From: Ceratotherium simum simum
Taxonomy: Eukaryota > Chordata > Mammalia > Perissodactyla > Rhinocerotidae
Assembly: GCF_000283155.1 (NCBI RefSeq)
Contig: NW_004454166.1
Location: 5,657,648-5,721,647 of the forward strand
Length of the DNA: 64,000 bases
Direction of reading: 5' to 3'
This document shows, piece by piece, positions 12,401 to 24,097 of this stretch. The notes beneath the pieces are model-generated. The model worked only from the letters and a program-made list of their open reading frames with translations. It had not been told where the DNA came from and ran no database searches. Position numbers and translations under genes: made by a program. The first letter of the stretch is position 1; every line of letters starts with the position of its first letter.

Positions 12401-14553
12401 TCTTAAGTGGGCAAGATCTATACACATTTGGTGTTCGTCAGCAGATAGAAGTGTATCTGCTCTTCAGAGCTTAAGCTCGAGAGCAGGTTGGTGTGCAGAG
12501 CATTGAGTCCAAACCCAGGTTAGCAGGCTTTCTACTAGTACTCCTCAGCTCCAGTAACCCAGCATCTCCCTGTACCTCCACTGCTAAAAAGATGGAGGGC
12601 ACACAAAGCGACAGGGCACACATGCACTGCTCTCTAGACCTTGCAAGTCTGTTCCTCTCAGAAGCAAGATGCCAATGCCTATACCCCTGCCACTTCCGGC
12701 CTAGTGTGTCTCTAAATGCGTTTAGAAGAATGAGGGAGGAGAGGAGGCAGCTCCAGGCAAATTCAAAGAGCAGAACTCATCCAGTGGAGTGACAGCAGCC
12801 CTTTTTTCTAAGCCGTCCAAATCCTGGATCTCTGAGTCAGGGGCCAGACTGTAGGAGAGAGAGAAAATCACTCCCCAGATTTTCCCCGGTGATCTCTGTC
12901 TTCTGAGGAGAAGCATGAGTTTTCCACAAGGTAAAACTGTGTGCGTGAGAGAGAGAAAGAAACCTCTCACTGGTTCTTCCTTGGGCTGGCATTTTGAGTT
13001 GCCATCTTTTTTCACTGTCTTCATGTATATTTTAGTGGACAATTGGGAGATGCTCTATCAGAAGCTCTCAGCAAGGTGCCATTTTAAACTGGAAAATTAC
13101 ACGGTTATAATTTAATATAGAACAATTGGCCTTCAGTTCAGAGGCTTCACCTAATGTCACAGGTTCTTTGTGCCTAAAAGGAAGTCAGTCTTTCCTTTGC
13201 TCACCCCACCAGTCCCTGCTAATTGTGACTCTACTGTCTGGGTCTAGGCTTCCTAACGATGGTCTCCAGTGAGGAAAGGGACACAGTCCTCTTCAGCAAT
13301 GAGCAGTTTAGTTATGTGTTTTGACAAGTTCTTTGTTCAGGAGGCCTAAAGATATCCTGGTATGAGCCCTATCATCCTTTGCCAGTGCACCAATTGTCTG
13401 TGGCTTCAAAGATCCTCGTCATGCACATTTGCTGGTTATGTCACCACTTCTCCTACCACATTCTTGGTTGAGTAAAAGGGTGGAACCCTGCACTGATTCC
13501 ATAGCAGGGCCCAGGTCACAGTTTCACCCCCACGTCCTAAATTACTAGTGATCAAAGACCCTAACTTGTCCGAAGACATCCTGTCTGAGGTCAGATGGAT
13601 CCAGGTAAAACCCTGAGGAAAAAAATAAGGACTTTTTAACACCTTCATGTTCCTCTTTCTTCATCCTTTGGCTTGCCTGATGGGTGTCAGATTCTTTTAG
13701 GCCACAAAGGTTTCCTTAGCTGATCTGTGTCATCATGACAGGGACCACAGACATCAACAGAGGCCAGTCCTTTTGTCCTAATTCCAGGCTTCTTCTAGCC
13801 GCCTGGTCTTCTTAGCATTCTAATGCCCCTCACCCCTGAGGGATGTGGGAATTCACAACCACTTACCCCATTCCATGCCGGAACATACGGGTCTTATGTG
13901 GTGGCCCTTGGGCTAATCAGTTTGACCCTCCCTCTGTCATTGTTAATGCAGGTGCCCTGTTGCCCTGATACCATGCTGGGTGTGAAACTTCTCTAAACGG
14001 CTTGCAGGGCTCCTGAGCTACACTCTAAGAAGCACAGGACACACTTCAACTGGGTTTCCAAAAATCGTTCTGGAGATTTCTATCGCCTGCCCCTGGAGTT
14101 TGACAGCCAGCATGAGGCAGAGAGCATGTCCCCTTCATCCCTTCAGCAGGACCAGGCAGGGTTCTGTCAGCCGCGTCCTCCCCTGCCTGCTTTAGGGCTG
14201 ATTTTAGAACCTCAGCGGTCTCGTCCTCCAGACCACAGCTCTTGTTCTTCCCGTCCAAGCCTTTTTGGAATTCCAAACAAACAAAGCAACACAATAACAG
14301 CAAGTGTCTGAAATACAGAGCTGTGGCAAATCAAGAGCACTTTACTTTTAGACTTTTGTGTCTGCTGTAAATCCACTCAGAAATTTAACCAGCTCCCCTG
14401 AAGCCACTGGGAGCACAGCCATGAGATAAACAGAACCCGCTAGTGAGGGTTACAGGACTGAAAAATGTATTTGCTAAAATGTCAAAAATATAATCTCACT
14501 TAAAGAATTTTAGTCACCAATTTTGGGGCATATAGACATTTTTAAAAACATCT

Positions 14554-14973
14554 TCAAATCATACCTTGCAATACAAGAGACCGTAAATGGCGTTCCTCCT
14601 GACTCTCAGGACAAAAGCAGCTATTTCTAGCTTCTGAGGCTTGTAAAGTACACACAAGGAGCTCAGGATTAAGTGACAGAGGAATGGCTGGAGTTCCTGA
14701 CAAAATCCCCACGTGATCCGACGTCTGTGAGTCACCGATGCAGGTTCCAGTGCCTTTTGTTGGCACGGCCTGTGCCAGGCAGGTGGGTTCCTCGGGCTGC
14801 CGCAGTGCCCTTCTGAAGCGAGATCCAATGCACCAGGACGAAGTGTTTAGGAAGGAGATGCTTGTTAAGCCGCCAGGAGAAGCAGACATGATCAAGAAGA
14901 GGCAGAGAGAAGAGAGGAGAGCAACTTGCAGCAACGATATCACATGACAGCAAAGACGAAAGCTGCCCATCAC
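14554..14973 (-). other. Unassigned 139-codon open frame
   Basis: It is the longest open frame in the window that is neither an exon of a recognised gene nor a transposon. The predicted protein has a short hydrophobic stretch near its start and several Cys, but no domain I recognise. A 69-codon frame overlaps it on the opposite strand, as expected of a locally GC-rich segment with few stop codons. The frame lies inside the PLPPR1 intron and shows no convincing promoter or splice signals. A chance frame or a non-coding transcript is the likelier reading. Confidence 0.15.
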
Positions 14974-15892
14974 AGAATCATGGTGACCATGGAGCTGGCA
15001 CTGCAGACACCACTCTGAGGAACCCAGAATTCCTCTGTCTCAGAAAAAACAAACTCGCCCTAATTGGAAGCACTTCTGACAAATAAAATGCCAGAGGAAA
15101 ATGCTGTCACTTTTCCCTTTTCAATCATAAATTACCCTAGTTTCCTGGAAAAGTGTGTCTAGATAGACTTATTGCCCCTTGAAAATGCCAGAGACCTGGT
15201 CTTTGCTTGAAGATGCAAAAAAATTCCTAACCATTCAGACTTCCAGAACCTGGGGGTGAACATTGCCACAAGTGATCAATGAGTGCCTACTCTCCGAGGC
15301 ATGAGGGTGAGCCGGCTGGAGCCATTACAGGAGCCAGTTCTTGTTGTGACAAAGCGCATCCTGGCAAAGCCACAAAAAAGAAAATTATAGCAATCGATAC
15401 AGATCAAAATGAAAACCGGATGAAGGTTTCAACCAAACCTGTCTTCACCTTTGTAATGGATTAACTTCTGGGTACTAACATCAGCACAATTTGTAGATTC
15501 AGGACATTGAATGTGGGAGTCAAAATTGGGTAGAAACTTAATTGAAACTATACTAGACCCTTGACATTTACAAGGGTTAACACTGCCTCCCACACTTGCC
15601 AACTTCCCCCATAATTGAGCTGCATTTGAAGTCCTCTTTATCCCTTTAAGCGACTTGTACATACCTTGGCTCTGCACAGCCCCTCTGGATATATTTAACA
15701 AACGACAGTCCACAGATAATCTATAGATGTACTGTAGGCCTTGAAAGAATTCACAGTGAAGCCTCCTATAAGGAATCTTGCTTATCCATGCTCAAGCTTA
15801 TTGGGGCTAATCCTATGGAATTTACCAGAGAACAGATAAAATCTAGGAAATATAGCCTACCCACAAGATTCTCAGCCAAATAGCAAAGCCAG

Positions 15893-16339
15893 TGTGGTAG
15901 GAAGAATAATGTCTCCCTCTCCCAAAATGTCCATACCCTAATCCCTGGAAACTGTGGCTATGTTACCTTACATGACAAGAGGGAATTTACGGTGTGATTA
16001 AATTAAGGACTTTGAGACGAGGGGATTATCCTGGATTATCCAAGTGGACCCAATGTAATCAAAGGGTCCTTATAAGAGGGAGCAGGAGAGTCAGAGTCAG
16101 AGAAGATGTGACCATGGAAGCAGAGATTGTAATGACATTGCTGAAAGGGGGGTCACAAGAAAAGGAATGAAGGCAGCTTCTAGAAGCTGGAAAAGGCAAG
16201 GAATGAATTCTACCCTGGAGCTTCCAGAAAAACCTATTTTGGACTTCTGACCTTCAGAACTGTAAGAGGATCAGTTTGTGTTGTTTTAAGCTACTGAGTT
16301 TGCGGTAATTTGTTACAGAAGTAATAGGAAGTTAATACA
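15893..16339 (+). mobile_element. MaLR-type solo LTR
   Basis: It begins TGTGGTAGGAAGAATAATG and ends near GGAAGTTAATACA, with the family interior 'gttaccttacatgacaaga', 'tgtgattaaattaagga', 'ccttataagaggga' and 'gttgttttaagctactgag'. It matches the long terminal repeat of an ancient mammalian MaLR (ERVL-related) element. No internal region is present, so it is a solo LTR left by recombination. It carries no open reading frame. Confidence 0.82.
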
Positions 16340-16594
16340 GTCAACGGGGTTCATCTTTAACACTCTGCCTTTCTTCTCATTTTCTCTTTCCAACATCGAA
16401 TGAAACATCTAATTCAATCAAAGTTTCTGGAACAATGTTCTTTCTTTCAGGAACAACTCTCTAACAATCTCATTCACTCTCACCTGCTGTGACGTTATAA
16501 ATAACTCCTCCGAGGAGAATTTGCCTTTCCAAACAGGACCAGGGAGAATATATTTTCTATAGAAGGAAAGAGAACTGATGCTGAATAACTACTT

Positions 16595-16775
16595 AATGCT
16601 GGGACCATAGAGGGTATTTTGCACGTATCTTATTTCATCTTTCCAACTCCTCTCTGAGGTATCGCTTCCCCCACCATTTTGTAACTGAGGGTTCCAAAGT
16701 TGAGAGAGGGTAAATAACTTATACTGTGAATGAGTCACCAGAGGTGAGACTAGTAGAGCCCAGGTCTAGATGACT
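16595..16775 (-). repeat. MIR SINE fragment, antisense
   Basis: It shows antisense MIR features, including 'atcttatttcatctttccaa', 'tctgaggtatc', and 'agagagggtaaataactta' followed by 'agagcccaggtctag'. It ends about 270 bases before the first visible PLPPR1 exon. Confidence 0.6.
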
Positions 16776-17042
16776 CCAAAATTCAAGTTCTTTCTTGCCT
16801 GTAATTTACTGATACAAAACAGTGAAATGCTATCAGCAGACTGTCAGCCTCAATCTGGAAGAAATGGCGATCTGGGAAGCAGGCACCACTCGCTGGAAAG
16901 ATCAGGTGAGGGGACAGTTAGACTCTGGGAGGACCTTTCTGATAGGTCGTCGTGGACACTCACGCTGTGTCTCCTCTCAGGGACAAAACCAGTCGACGGT
17001 GCATGTTGCCGTTTCTAATGATTGTTTTAAATCTGCTTATAG

Positions 17043-17293
17043 GGGTATTTGCGTTTGGACTTTTTGCTACTGACATTTTTGTCAACGCCGGACAAGTGGT
17101 CACCGGACACCTAACGCCGTACTTCCTGACGGTGTGCAAGCCGAACTACACCAGCGCGGACTGCCGCGCGCACCACCAGTTCATCAACAACGGGAACATC
17201 TGCACCGGCGACCTGGACGTGATCGAGAAGGCTCGGAGATCCTTCCCCTCCAAACACGCTGCTCTGAGCATCTACTCCGCCTTATACGCCACA
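17043..17293 (+). CDS. PLPPR1: PLPPR1 coding exon (about residues 130-212)
   Basis: PLPPR1 is a neuronal integral plasma-membrane protein of the lipid phosphate phosphatase-related family that promotes filopodia and neurite growth. It is not known as an active phosphatase. This 251-nt exon follows an acceptor TGCTTATAG and ends at ACA|GTGAGTG. It supplies two bases of a split Gly codon and 83 codons. Visible parts are a membrane segment (VFAFGLFATDIFV), an extracellular loop with Cys residues and an N-glycosylation sequon NYT (about N163), and the degenerate C2 motif PSKH, where active phosphatases have PSGH. The next membrane segment (LSIYSALYAT) starts at the exon end. The window begins inside the gene, so residues 1-129 are not seen. 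Numbering assumes the usual length of about 325 residues. The exon is strikingly CpG-rich against AT-rich introns. Frame continuity with the next three exons supports the call. Confidence 0.97.
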
Positions 17294-17402
17294 GTGAGTG
17301 TGCGAGCTGGGCGTCTCTCCCAAGTCCAGTTTTGGCTGAGATGTGTGTCTCTTTCCCCTGCTCACTCTCCTTCTTTCATCGCTGTCATTTATAGTGATTT
17401 TT

Positions 17403-17636
17403 TGTGTGTGTGAGGAAGAGTAGCCCTGAGCTAACATCTGCCAATCCTCCTTTTTTGGCTGAGGAAGACTGGCCCTGGGCTCACATCCGTGCCCATCTTC
17501 CTCTACTTTATAGGGGACTCCGCCACAGCATGGCTTGACAAGCAATGCGTTGGTCCCAGCCCGGATCCAAACCCGCGAAGCCGGGCCACGGAAGCGGAGC
17601 ACGTGCACTTAACCACTGCGCCACCAGGCCGGTGCC
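17403..17636 (-). mobile_element. ERE-family SINE, antisense, close to a splice donor
   Basis: On the plus strand it reads as the reverse complement of an ERE: 'gaggaagagtagccctgag', then 'acagcatggcttgacaagc', 'cggatccaaacccgcg' and 'cttaaccactgcgccacc'. A perfect 13-bp duplication, TATAGTGATTTTT, flanks it at 17390-17402 and 17637-17649. It lies only about 110 bases downstream of the exon donor at 17293. Confidence 0.93.
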
Positions 17637-17764
17637 TATAGTGATTTTTAAAGTCTCCTTACAACATGTTTTTCCTGTATTATATCATGTTGTTGCCCCC
17701 AGCCCCAACATCCCAGTGTAATATTCTGACCTGCCAGATGATATTAGTTCTGGAAAGAATGTTG

Positions 17765-17880
17765 ATAATCACTTAGTCAAATCTTCCCATTTTAGAGATG
17801 CAGAAACTGAGGCCCAGAGACTGGCTGAGAAACACAAAGTCAGAGCTGGGACCCAGGCTTCTGGCACCGCGTCTGAGATT
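17765..17880 (-). repeat. MIR SINE fragment, antisense
   Basis: It contains 'cattttagagatgcagaaactgaggc', 'aaagtcagagctgggaccca' and a Ser/Gly-like remnant of the MIR tRNA end. The 134-codon open frame starting at 17798 is an artefact running out of this repeat. Confidence 0.7.
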
Positions 17881-20810
17881 CTCTCACTGTCCCAGAACTC
17901 TTTGCCAAAGTTTTGGTTGGTTCCAGAATGGCACACATTTCTCACACCTGCCTACAAATCTGCAGGTTTGGCCCTATGTGAATGGCTGCCTGGCGATGCA
18001 GCAGACGCAGGATAGACACAGCTCTCCTCAGCTCCTCCTCACGCTCTGCCCCATCACTCTGCCAGGAGAGATGCGTGATCCCGCAAGACCCCCAACACCC
18101 GGAAGTTCACTTCTCACGGCTCCCCAAATCCCACGGGCTTTGACTGTCCCCACTGGGTATAATGGTCTCTTTAAATTTTTTACTTTCATCGGGAAAACCT
18201 AAAGCGTGTCCCACGTCTTAAAATACAAGAAGAAACAATGGTGTCCCTCCTATTTTTCCACTCTTAGATTGTATCCGTTTTGGAAGTGATTTCACCTTTC
18301 TCTGGCCTGTGCTTCCTTCCGGAGAGTGTAGAAGTATAGGGATCAGCGCAAAGGCTGGGTATCATGTGTATTTACCTGGGGAAGAGGAACTGTTGGTTGC
18401 AAACACCCATTTTCCTTACTTAACTTATTTTATGTTCAGGATAGTCTAGTGATTCTCAGTGAAAGCTGAGGGAAGGAGAAGGCAGAGGAAAGACCCCTTT
18501 CAAACCATCCATTCTTCCCAGAGATTCTGAGCGCTCCCTCGCCCCACCCCAAGGGGAGCTCGTTCCCACCCCTTCCAGTGGGAGTCACTGTGCTCCCTAC
18601 CGAGAGTCGGCCTCTGATGGAAGAGTGTCCGGGCCATCGCCCCCAATACTTAGATTCAGGGTGGAAAAAAGGTGACCTTCTACAGGTCTGGTCTATTTAG
18701 CAGAGTTTTAAATAAATTGCTGAATGTTCTCTTTAAGAGAATGGTTCCTTTGTGTGTCATTTACAGGATCACATCTATAGGATCAATTTGTCAACCACCA
18801 AGTAGCCCAAATAAGTCTTCCTAGTTATTCCTTTTAGATCTACTTTTTAATGAATACATGATAAAAGTTATTTCAGCTGCCCCACACTAAGGAAACATGA
18901 ATGTAAATGATATAAATGCCTCAATTTGCAAAACAGATCAATTGTAGCTTGGTGAGGCTTCTTTGCTTCACCAAAAAAAGAAAAAAATTTATGCCGGGTA
19001 TTTTTTACATGAAGGAAGTCCTCTAAGGCATTTAGCATATTTGCCATTTTTCAAAGTATTGATTTGTCCTAAGTTGTCTAGAACCTAAGTTATATGAAGC
19101 AATGTACTCTCGTACCTTTCTCTGTATTTTTATCTTAAAGTCATTGCTGTGTGAAATTAATTTTTACAACATTGTTATAAAAATAAATCCGTTACTCATA
19201 ATAAACTACTATCTCATCAAATGAGATATAAATTTCTTTTGGGGAACAAAGAAGTGAGTATAGTCAGCTCACTCAGAATAGATGCTGCTATAGCACATGT
19301 TTTCAAGGATTCAGATATAATCCAATTCAGATCATGCCCCACAGACAGACTATAATCAGATAAACCCTGAAACAAGATTCCAATTGTGTGAACATTCTCT
19401 GAGCCCCTATTATGTGTGAAGTGCTTTCAGAAATTACTCAACAAGGATCTCCTAAGTATTAGTTGATACTGTGAAGAATACTAACCATAGGCCCACACTT
19501 CTAATAGTTTGTAATCTTATACAAAAGATTTATAAAGGATATAATTAAAAAACAATATAGAAGCATAAAAAATAAACTTAAATATATCTAGTATAGATGT
19601 TAAGTAACATTTCCTACACAGCCTCAGAATGGTGTAATGATATGCTCTCATTTATGTAACAGATCTAACCAGTTTTGTAGGGCATCTGTTATGTAGTCAA
19701 GAGAACCCCATCTTTTTGTATTCACACGTGTTGAAACATCATCCTAGGAAATTAACAGTTTCCATTGTAACATTGTAAAATGCATCTATTTGAACTTATA
19801 TGTTCAGGCCATACAACCACATTGTAGACTATAATTTAAGTATCGACATACTATTTCTCAGGGTTGTAAACTCATTTAGCACATTTGTTAAGAAATGATG
19901 GATCGATAGTGCCCTCTAGTGGTTTCTTGTAATCATTATCAAAGGTGATCTAACAAAGTACTTATTTGTGAGAGGTACATCTTCCTGCTCTAGGCCACCA
20001 AGGATACATTTGATAACTGAGCATATGAAACTTAAGAGTCTTGCTCAGCTCCTCACAATGACATAAGAACAGTCTGCATCTTAGGTGCCATAAATTACCT
20101 CATCCTTTACTTAGTTCAGGTCTTCCCAACCTTTTGGATGTGGTGGCACACGTAGAAAAGTTTACTATTTTAAAACACACTGGAGTAAATGAATGGATAG
20201 AGCTGATCACAGTTGTCCCAAGGAATGTGGGAAATCAATTTTCCAGCACAGCTGAAACCCATTTGTGTGACACACTTGTTTGGAAGTTCTAATTCAGTCA
20301 ATCAGCTACTCAGTCAATACTTTTGTATTTATTAACCGAAGGTGTGAAGAATCAGCTGGAACTATGAGGGACGCAAAAAGAAAACTGTGCAGCCGCTCAC
20401 CTACCTGGTCTTCTCTGTAAAATTCATTCTCATAGAGGGTTTATTTGGTATCTGAGAATCTTACATGGGTTTCCTAATACCCCAAATGGTTCTTTAATTT
20501 ATTGCATAAAAACTGCGTGTTCTAAATCTGATCATTATCATGCAGTCATTCTTTGTGTCACTGTAATTTCTGTTCACATGCCCACTAGAATACAAAACAC
20601 CATGATTTGTGTATATTTATTCCTTGTTCTTGCTGTGCTAGTTTCCTACCCACGTTCTTAACGAGGTAGCTTAGTGGAGTTGTTCAACCAGTTGGTATGG
20701 CTGCTTCGGCACGCCCCTGTTTGCATGTGCTGGTGTGTGTACGTGCACGCGTGTATATGCACCATGTGCAGAGGCTGCCCGGTCACTCCCCAGTCTCTGT
20801 CCTCTTCCAG

Positions 20811-20987
20811 ATGTACATCACAAGCACAATCAAGACAAAGAGCAGTCGACTGGCCAAGCCGGTGCTGTGCCTCGGGACCCTCTGCACAGCCTTCCTGACA
20901 GGCCTCAACCGGGTGTCTGAGTACCGAAACCACTGCTCCGACGTGATTGCGGGCTTCATCCTGGGCACTGCTGTAGCTCTGTTTCTG
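20811..20987 (+). CDS. PLPPR1: PLPPR1 coding exon (about residues 213-271)
   Basis: The 177-nt exon (59 codons, phase 0 on both sides) follows a CTCTTCCAG acceptor and ends TTTCTG|GTAGGT. It encodes MYITSTIKTKSSRLAKP, then a membrane segment VLCLGTLCTAFLTGL. Next comes the C3-like motif NRVSEYRNHCSD, and then the start of the last membrane segment (VIAGFILGTAVALFL). Active lipid phosphate phosphatases have SR-x5-H-x3-D at this position. Here the Ser is Asn, while Arg, His and Asp remain (about N245, R246, H253 and D256). The substitution fits the non-catalytic PLPPR class. Its start, ATG, is an internal Met at the exon boundary and not a translation start. Confidence 0.97.
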
Positions 20988-21749
20988 GTAGGTCAGCTTC
21001 CCTCCTGTGCCCTCTGAAGGCTTCCCAGGATCAGGGCGAGTCAGCTTTCCCAGAATTCACAGTCTAAGTCCATGTTCCTCTGACCCTGACCTCGTGAGTT
21101 GCAGTTATTCTCCAAGTATTATGCATCCTTTTGCTGCAAAAATGATTTCTAAAGCTCCTTTTCTTTCAGAAATATGATTGCATCTTCCCTCTAGGAGTGA
21201 GGGAGAGGAGTGCCCATAAAGGACAGCTTTCTCCACTCCCTTCAACAGTGGACTTGGGCCAGGGGCCGGGCAGACTAGTAATTTGGCATACCTTCAAACC
21301 AGTGTTCTTTAAATATTTGTGTAGAATGTATTGGGAGCAGAAGCTAAGTGTTGCTTGAGGGAAGAGCAAAAGCCCTGTTGGAAGCAGACAGCCCCTTCTC
21401 TAGCATCCCAAGCAATTCAGCTCTGGCCCAGACTTGCATGTCCCACTCAGAAACATGAAAACCCTCAGCTGAGCATACCCAGACCTTTTAGAAGGCCTCT
21501 CTTATTATCTGGACAGGGCTTTTAGGCATCTTATTTACACTATATGAATATATATATATGGTTTCTCAACCATGTATAAAATCTTGCTGGAGAAGAGTTT
21601 TTGTTAATACAGTTTTCTCCATGTCTTTACATTTCTGATGATGTTTTAGTTCCTCAAATAGATAGGGGCCTGGCCACCCACTCCACTAGGAAATCCCTTA
21701 ATCTGAGTTGAATTGGAAGAGAAGAGGTTAACTTTTATTGCTTTTTGTC

Positions 21750-22085
21750 TTGTTTTTATTCTTTTTACAGTTTTATTGAGGTATGAGAGGCATACAATAA
21801 ATGGCACATAAGGTGTACAGTTTGATCAATTTTGACCTACAGATACATCCTTCTCTCCACTCTTCTCTTCCCCTCATTCCCAAACAACCACTGATCTTCT
21901 TTCCATCACTCTATATTAGTTTGCCTTTTCTAGGATTTTATATAAATGGATTCATATAGTATGTATTCTTTTTTTTCCTGACATCTTTCACCCAGCAAAA
22001 TTATTTTGAGATTCATCCATGTTGTAGCATGTTTCCATAATTAATTCCTTTTTCTTGCTGTGTAGTATTCCGTTGAATGTGCATA
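21750..22085 (-). mobile_element. LINE-1 3' fragment, antisense
   Basis: It holds antisense L1 3'UTR text ('cagttttattgaggtatgag', 'ggtgtacagtttgatcaatt', 'ggattcatatagtatgta', 'gagattcatccatgttgtag') and the degraded end of ORF2. It is an ancient L1M-type copy. Confidence 0.75.
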
Positions 22086-23334
22086 CCATCAAGGTGCAGG
22101 TTTTTAATTATCTTCAAGGATTTAAAATACGCCCAGAAGGATTTACAGTAAATCACCAGGACTGGAGCTTCACATATTGTATATGAAAGGAATCCCCTAA
22201 TAATATTCAGCAACTCTCCCCCAGGAGATAGAAGCCATCACAGTCTGGGTGTCCCTCTTCCCACTCTGCCCTTTCTGGCCCAAAGCACCCATTAAGACTG
22301 GCATCTGTGAAGTCAGATGGATTTCACAGTCCTGTGACCTAATTCCTCCTTGTCCTATCCCTCCTCCTTGCCCTCCCCAACATACAAAATACGCATATGC
22401 CTCTTCCTACCTCTAACTCAGAGTTTCCCAGCTTTTTTATCTGCTAAGATACTCACAGAAAAATGCTCACATTTACTCAGAACACTAATTGGCAGGCTCC
22501 ATTGTAATTCAAAATTATTTTTAATGGATCCAGGCTTTCTTTCTATAGTGAAAGATGAAGAACTTAAATGCCAATTCTCTGGGTGAAGCTGCAGGAAAAG
22601 TGGTGCTAAGATGATCCTAAGATTTGATGTCTCATAAGGAATATTTTCCTAAAACTGCTTTTTAAAAGAAGGAAAGAATACAGGTGACTTGAGGAGAAGA
22701 GAGGGTTTTCAAAGAGAGATCAATGGTACATAAATGAAGGCTTGGGCTCAGAGAAGAGCCAAACAATTTTGCTGTCCATCCGTCTGGAGCCAGCCACCCC
22801 TGGCCAGAGAGAAAGAGCAGTGCTGACTGTCCCAAGCAATTTCATGGGATCTTTATGGGATGGAATCTGTGAAGTCCTCAGTTTGCTGAGGCCCTATCTA
22901 CAAATTCTGCTTTAACATTAAACTTGTTTTCTCTCAGTAACTTGCAGCCCTGTTTCCTACCACTCAGTTACTATTTGGTCTCTTATTGCCTTCCCAATGG
23001 ATGGCAAATGTCAAAATTTGTTTTCCACAAATGATCTTTATGTAAGACCCAGACCTGCTGTTGAATTGCTCTGGCAGGAGACAGACCCCACTGTCTCCCT
23101 CTGTGTCTATGTGTGCACATGTACACACCTCACATATGCACACACTATGCTGGGAAATGGGAGGGGAAGGATGTCGTGGAAGAGACTGGAGGCATTCCAA
23201 AGCAGAGACTTGGAGGGGAGACAGAGAGCAGAGCAATGTCTGAGAATGGGTGTATACTTACAGTACACGTTCGTTATTGTTTTGTGTTTCCTATGAAGAT
23301 GAAAGTGGGAGGAAATTATTAGTTGAGCAATTTC

Positions 23335-23515
23335 TACATGCCCTACACTATATATACATCAAATCATGTGCTCCTAGGACAACCCTAACAATATTCCTAT
23401 CCTCATTTTATAGAAGAGGAAAGTGGGGCTCAAAGATAAGTAACTTGCCCAATGGCCATCCAACCAATAAGCCGTGAATCTGACCTGGGTCTCCAACTCC
23501 AGAGCTCCTAGGCCC
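23335..23515 (-). repeat. MIR SINE, antisense
   Basis: The antisense MIR order is clear: 'tatacatcaaatcatgtgctcc', 'cctcattttatagaagagga', 'aagtaacttgcccaatggcc', then 'gaatctgacctgggtctcc'. Confidence 0.75.
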
Positions 23516-23817
23516 TCCTCTTCTCCCATTCCCTGAATGGAGGAAGTTTCAGAGAGCTGGAGAGTGAAGTGGAGGAAAGCCAGGGAGAGAATATTTATGT
23601 AAATGTTCTGCAGGGTTTGAAGAGTGACAGGAAAGATTCAAAGCCCCTGGATCTAGAAACAAAGATACAGAACAGTGGAGGAGAGAGTACAGACGGGGAC
23701 AGATAAACTCTACATGGGCAAAAGAAGCAGAGAAGATGGTAAAAACAGACTCAGTTATGAAGAGGCCTCAGTCGGAAATAAAGAAAAACGGGTTATAATT
23801 TATAGGGATTTTTTGGG

Positions 23818-24058
23818 GTTTTTTTGTGAGGAAGATTAGCCCTGAGCTAACACCTGTTGCTAATACTCCTCTTTTTGCTGGGGAAAATTGGCCCTGGGCT
23901 AACATCTGTGCGTATCTTCCTCTACTTTATAGGGGACGCTGCCACAGCATGGCTTGACAAGCGGTGCATTGGTCCGTGCCTGGAATCTAAAACCACGAAC
24001 CCTGGGCCGCCGAAGCGGAGCACACCAACTTAACCACTACGCCACTGGGCCAGCCCTG
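23818..24058 (-). mobile_element. ERE-family SINE, antisense (left arm of inverted pair)
   Basis: It reads as the reverse complement of an ERE, from a T-rich tail near 23818 through 'ccacagcatggcttgacaag' to 'acttaaccactacgccactg' and GGCCAGCCC at about 24056. Its 5' end faces the 5' end of the next ERE about 40 bases away. Confidence 0.92.
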
Positions 24059-24097
24059 GGAAAGTTTTTTAATGAAAGCGATAAAAGAAAAGTGCCA

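Larger units (their letters stand above)
1..17042 (+). other. PLPPR1: PLPPR1 intron, 3' part, repeat-filled
   Basis: This is the downstream end of the intron that precedes the first visible PLPPR1 exon. I found no further PLPPR1 coding exon in it. It holds SINE, LINE, LTR and DNA-transposon remnants listed separately. The stretches 1-1130, 5000-6780, 8170-9300, 10280-11740, 12400-15890 and 16345-16595 show no element or gene I can name. Short open frames in these stretches have no recognisable domain and no exon structure. A small upstream exon of the gene with weak splice sites could have escaped reading by eye. Confidence 0.7.
17294..20810 (+). other. PLPPR1: PLPPR1 intron (3.5 kb)
   Basis: The intron has a GTGAGT donor and a CTCTTCCAG acceptor. 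It contains an ERE SINE (17403-17636) and a MIR fragment (17765-17880). The stretch 17890-20690 shows no gene or repeat that I can name. A GT/CA-rich patch near 20725-20765 precedes the acceptor. Confidence 0.9.

Noticed and set aside
12493..12792. 99-codon plus-strand frame as a coding gene
   Set aside because: It has no recognisable domain, lies directly after an L1 fragment, and is overlapped by a minus frame of similar length.
16952..17042. N-terminal extension of the first visible PLPPR1 exon
   Set aside because: The open frame runs upstream through the acceptor TGCTTATAG into intron. The family protein is continuous from the split Gly at 17043.
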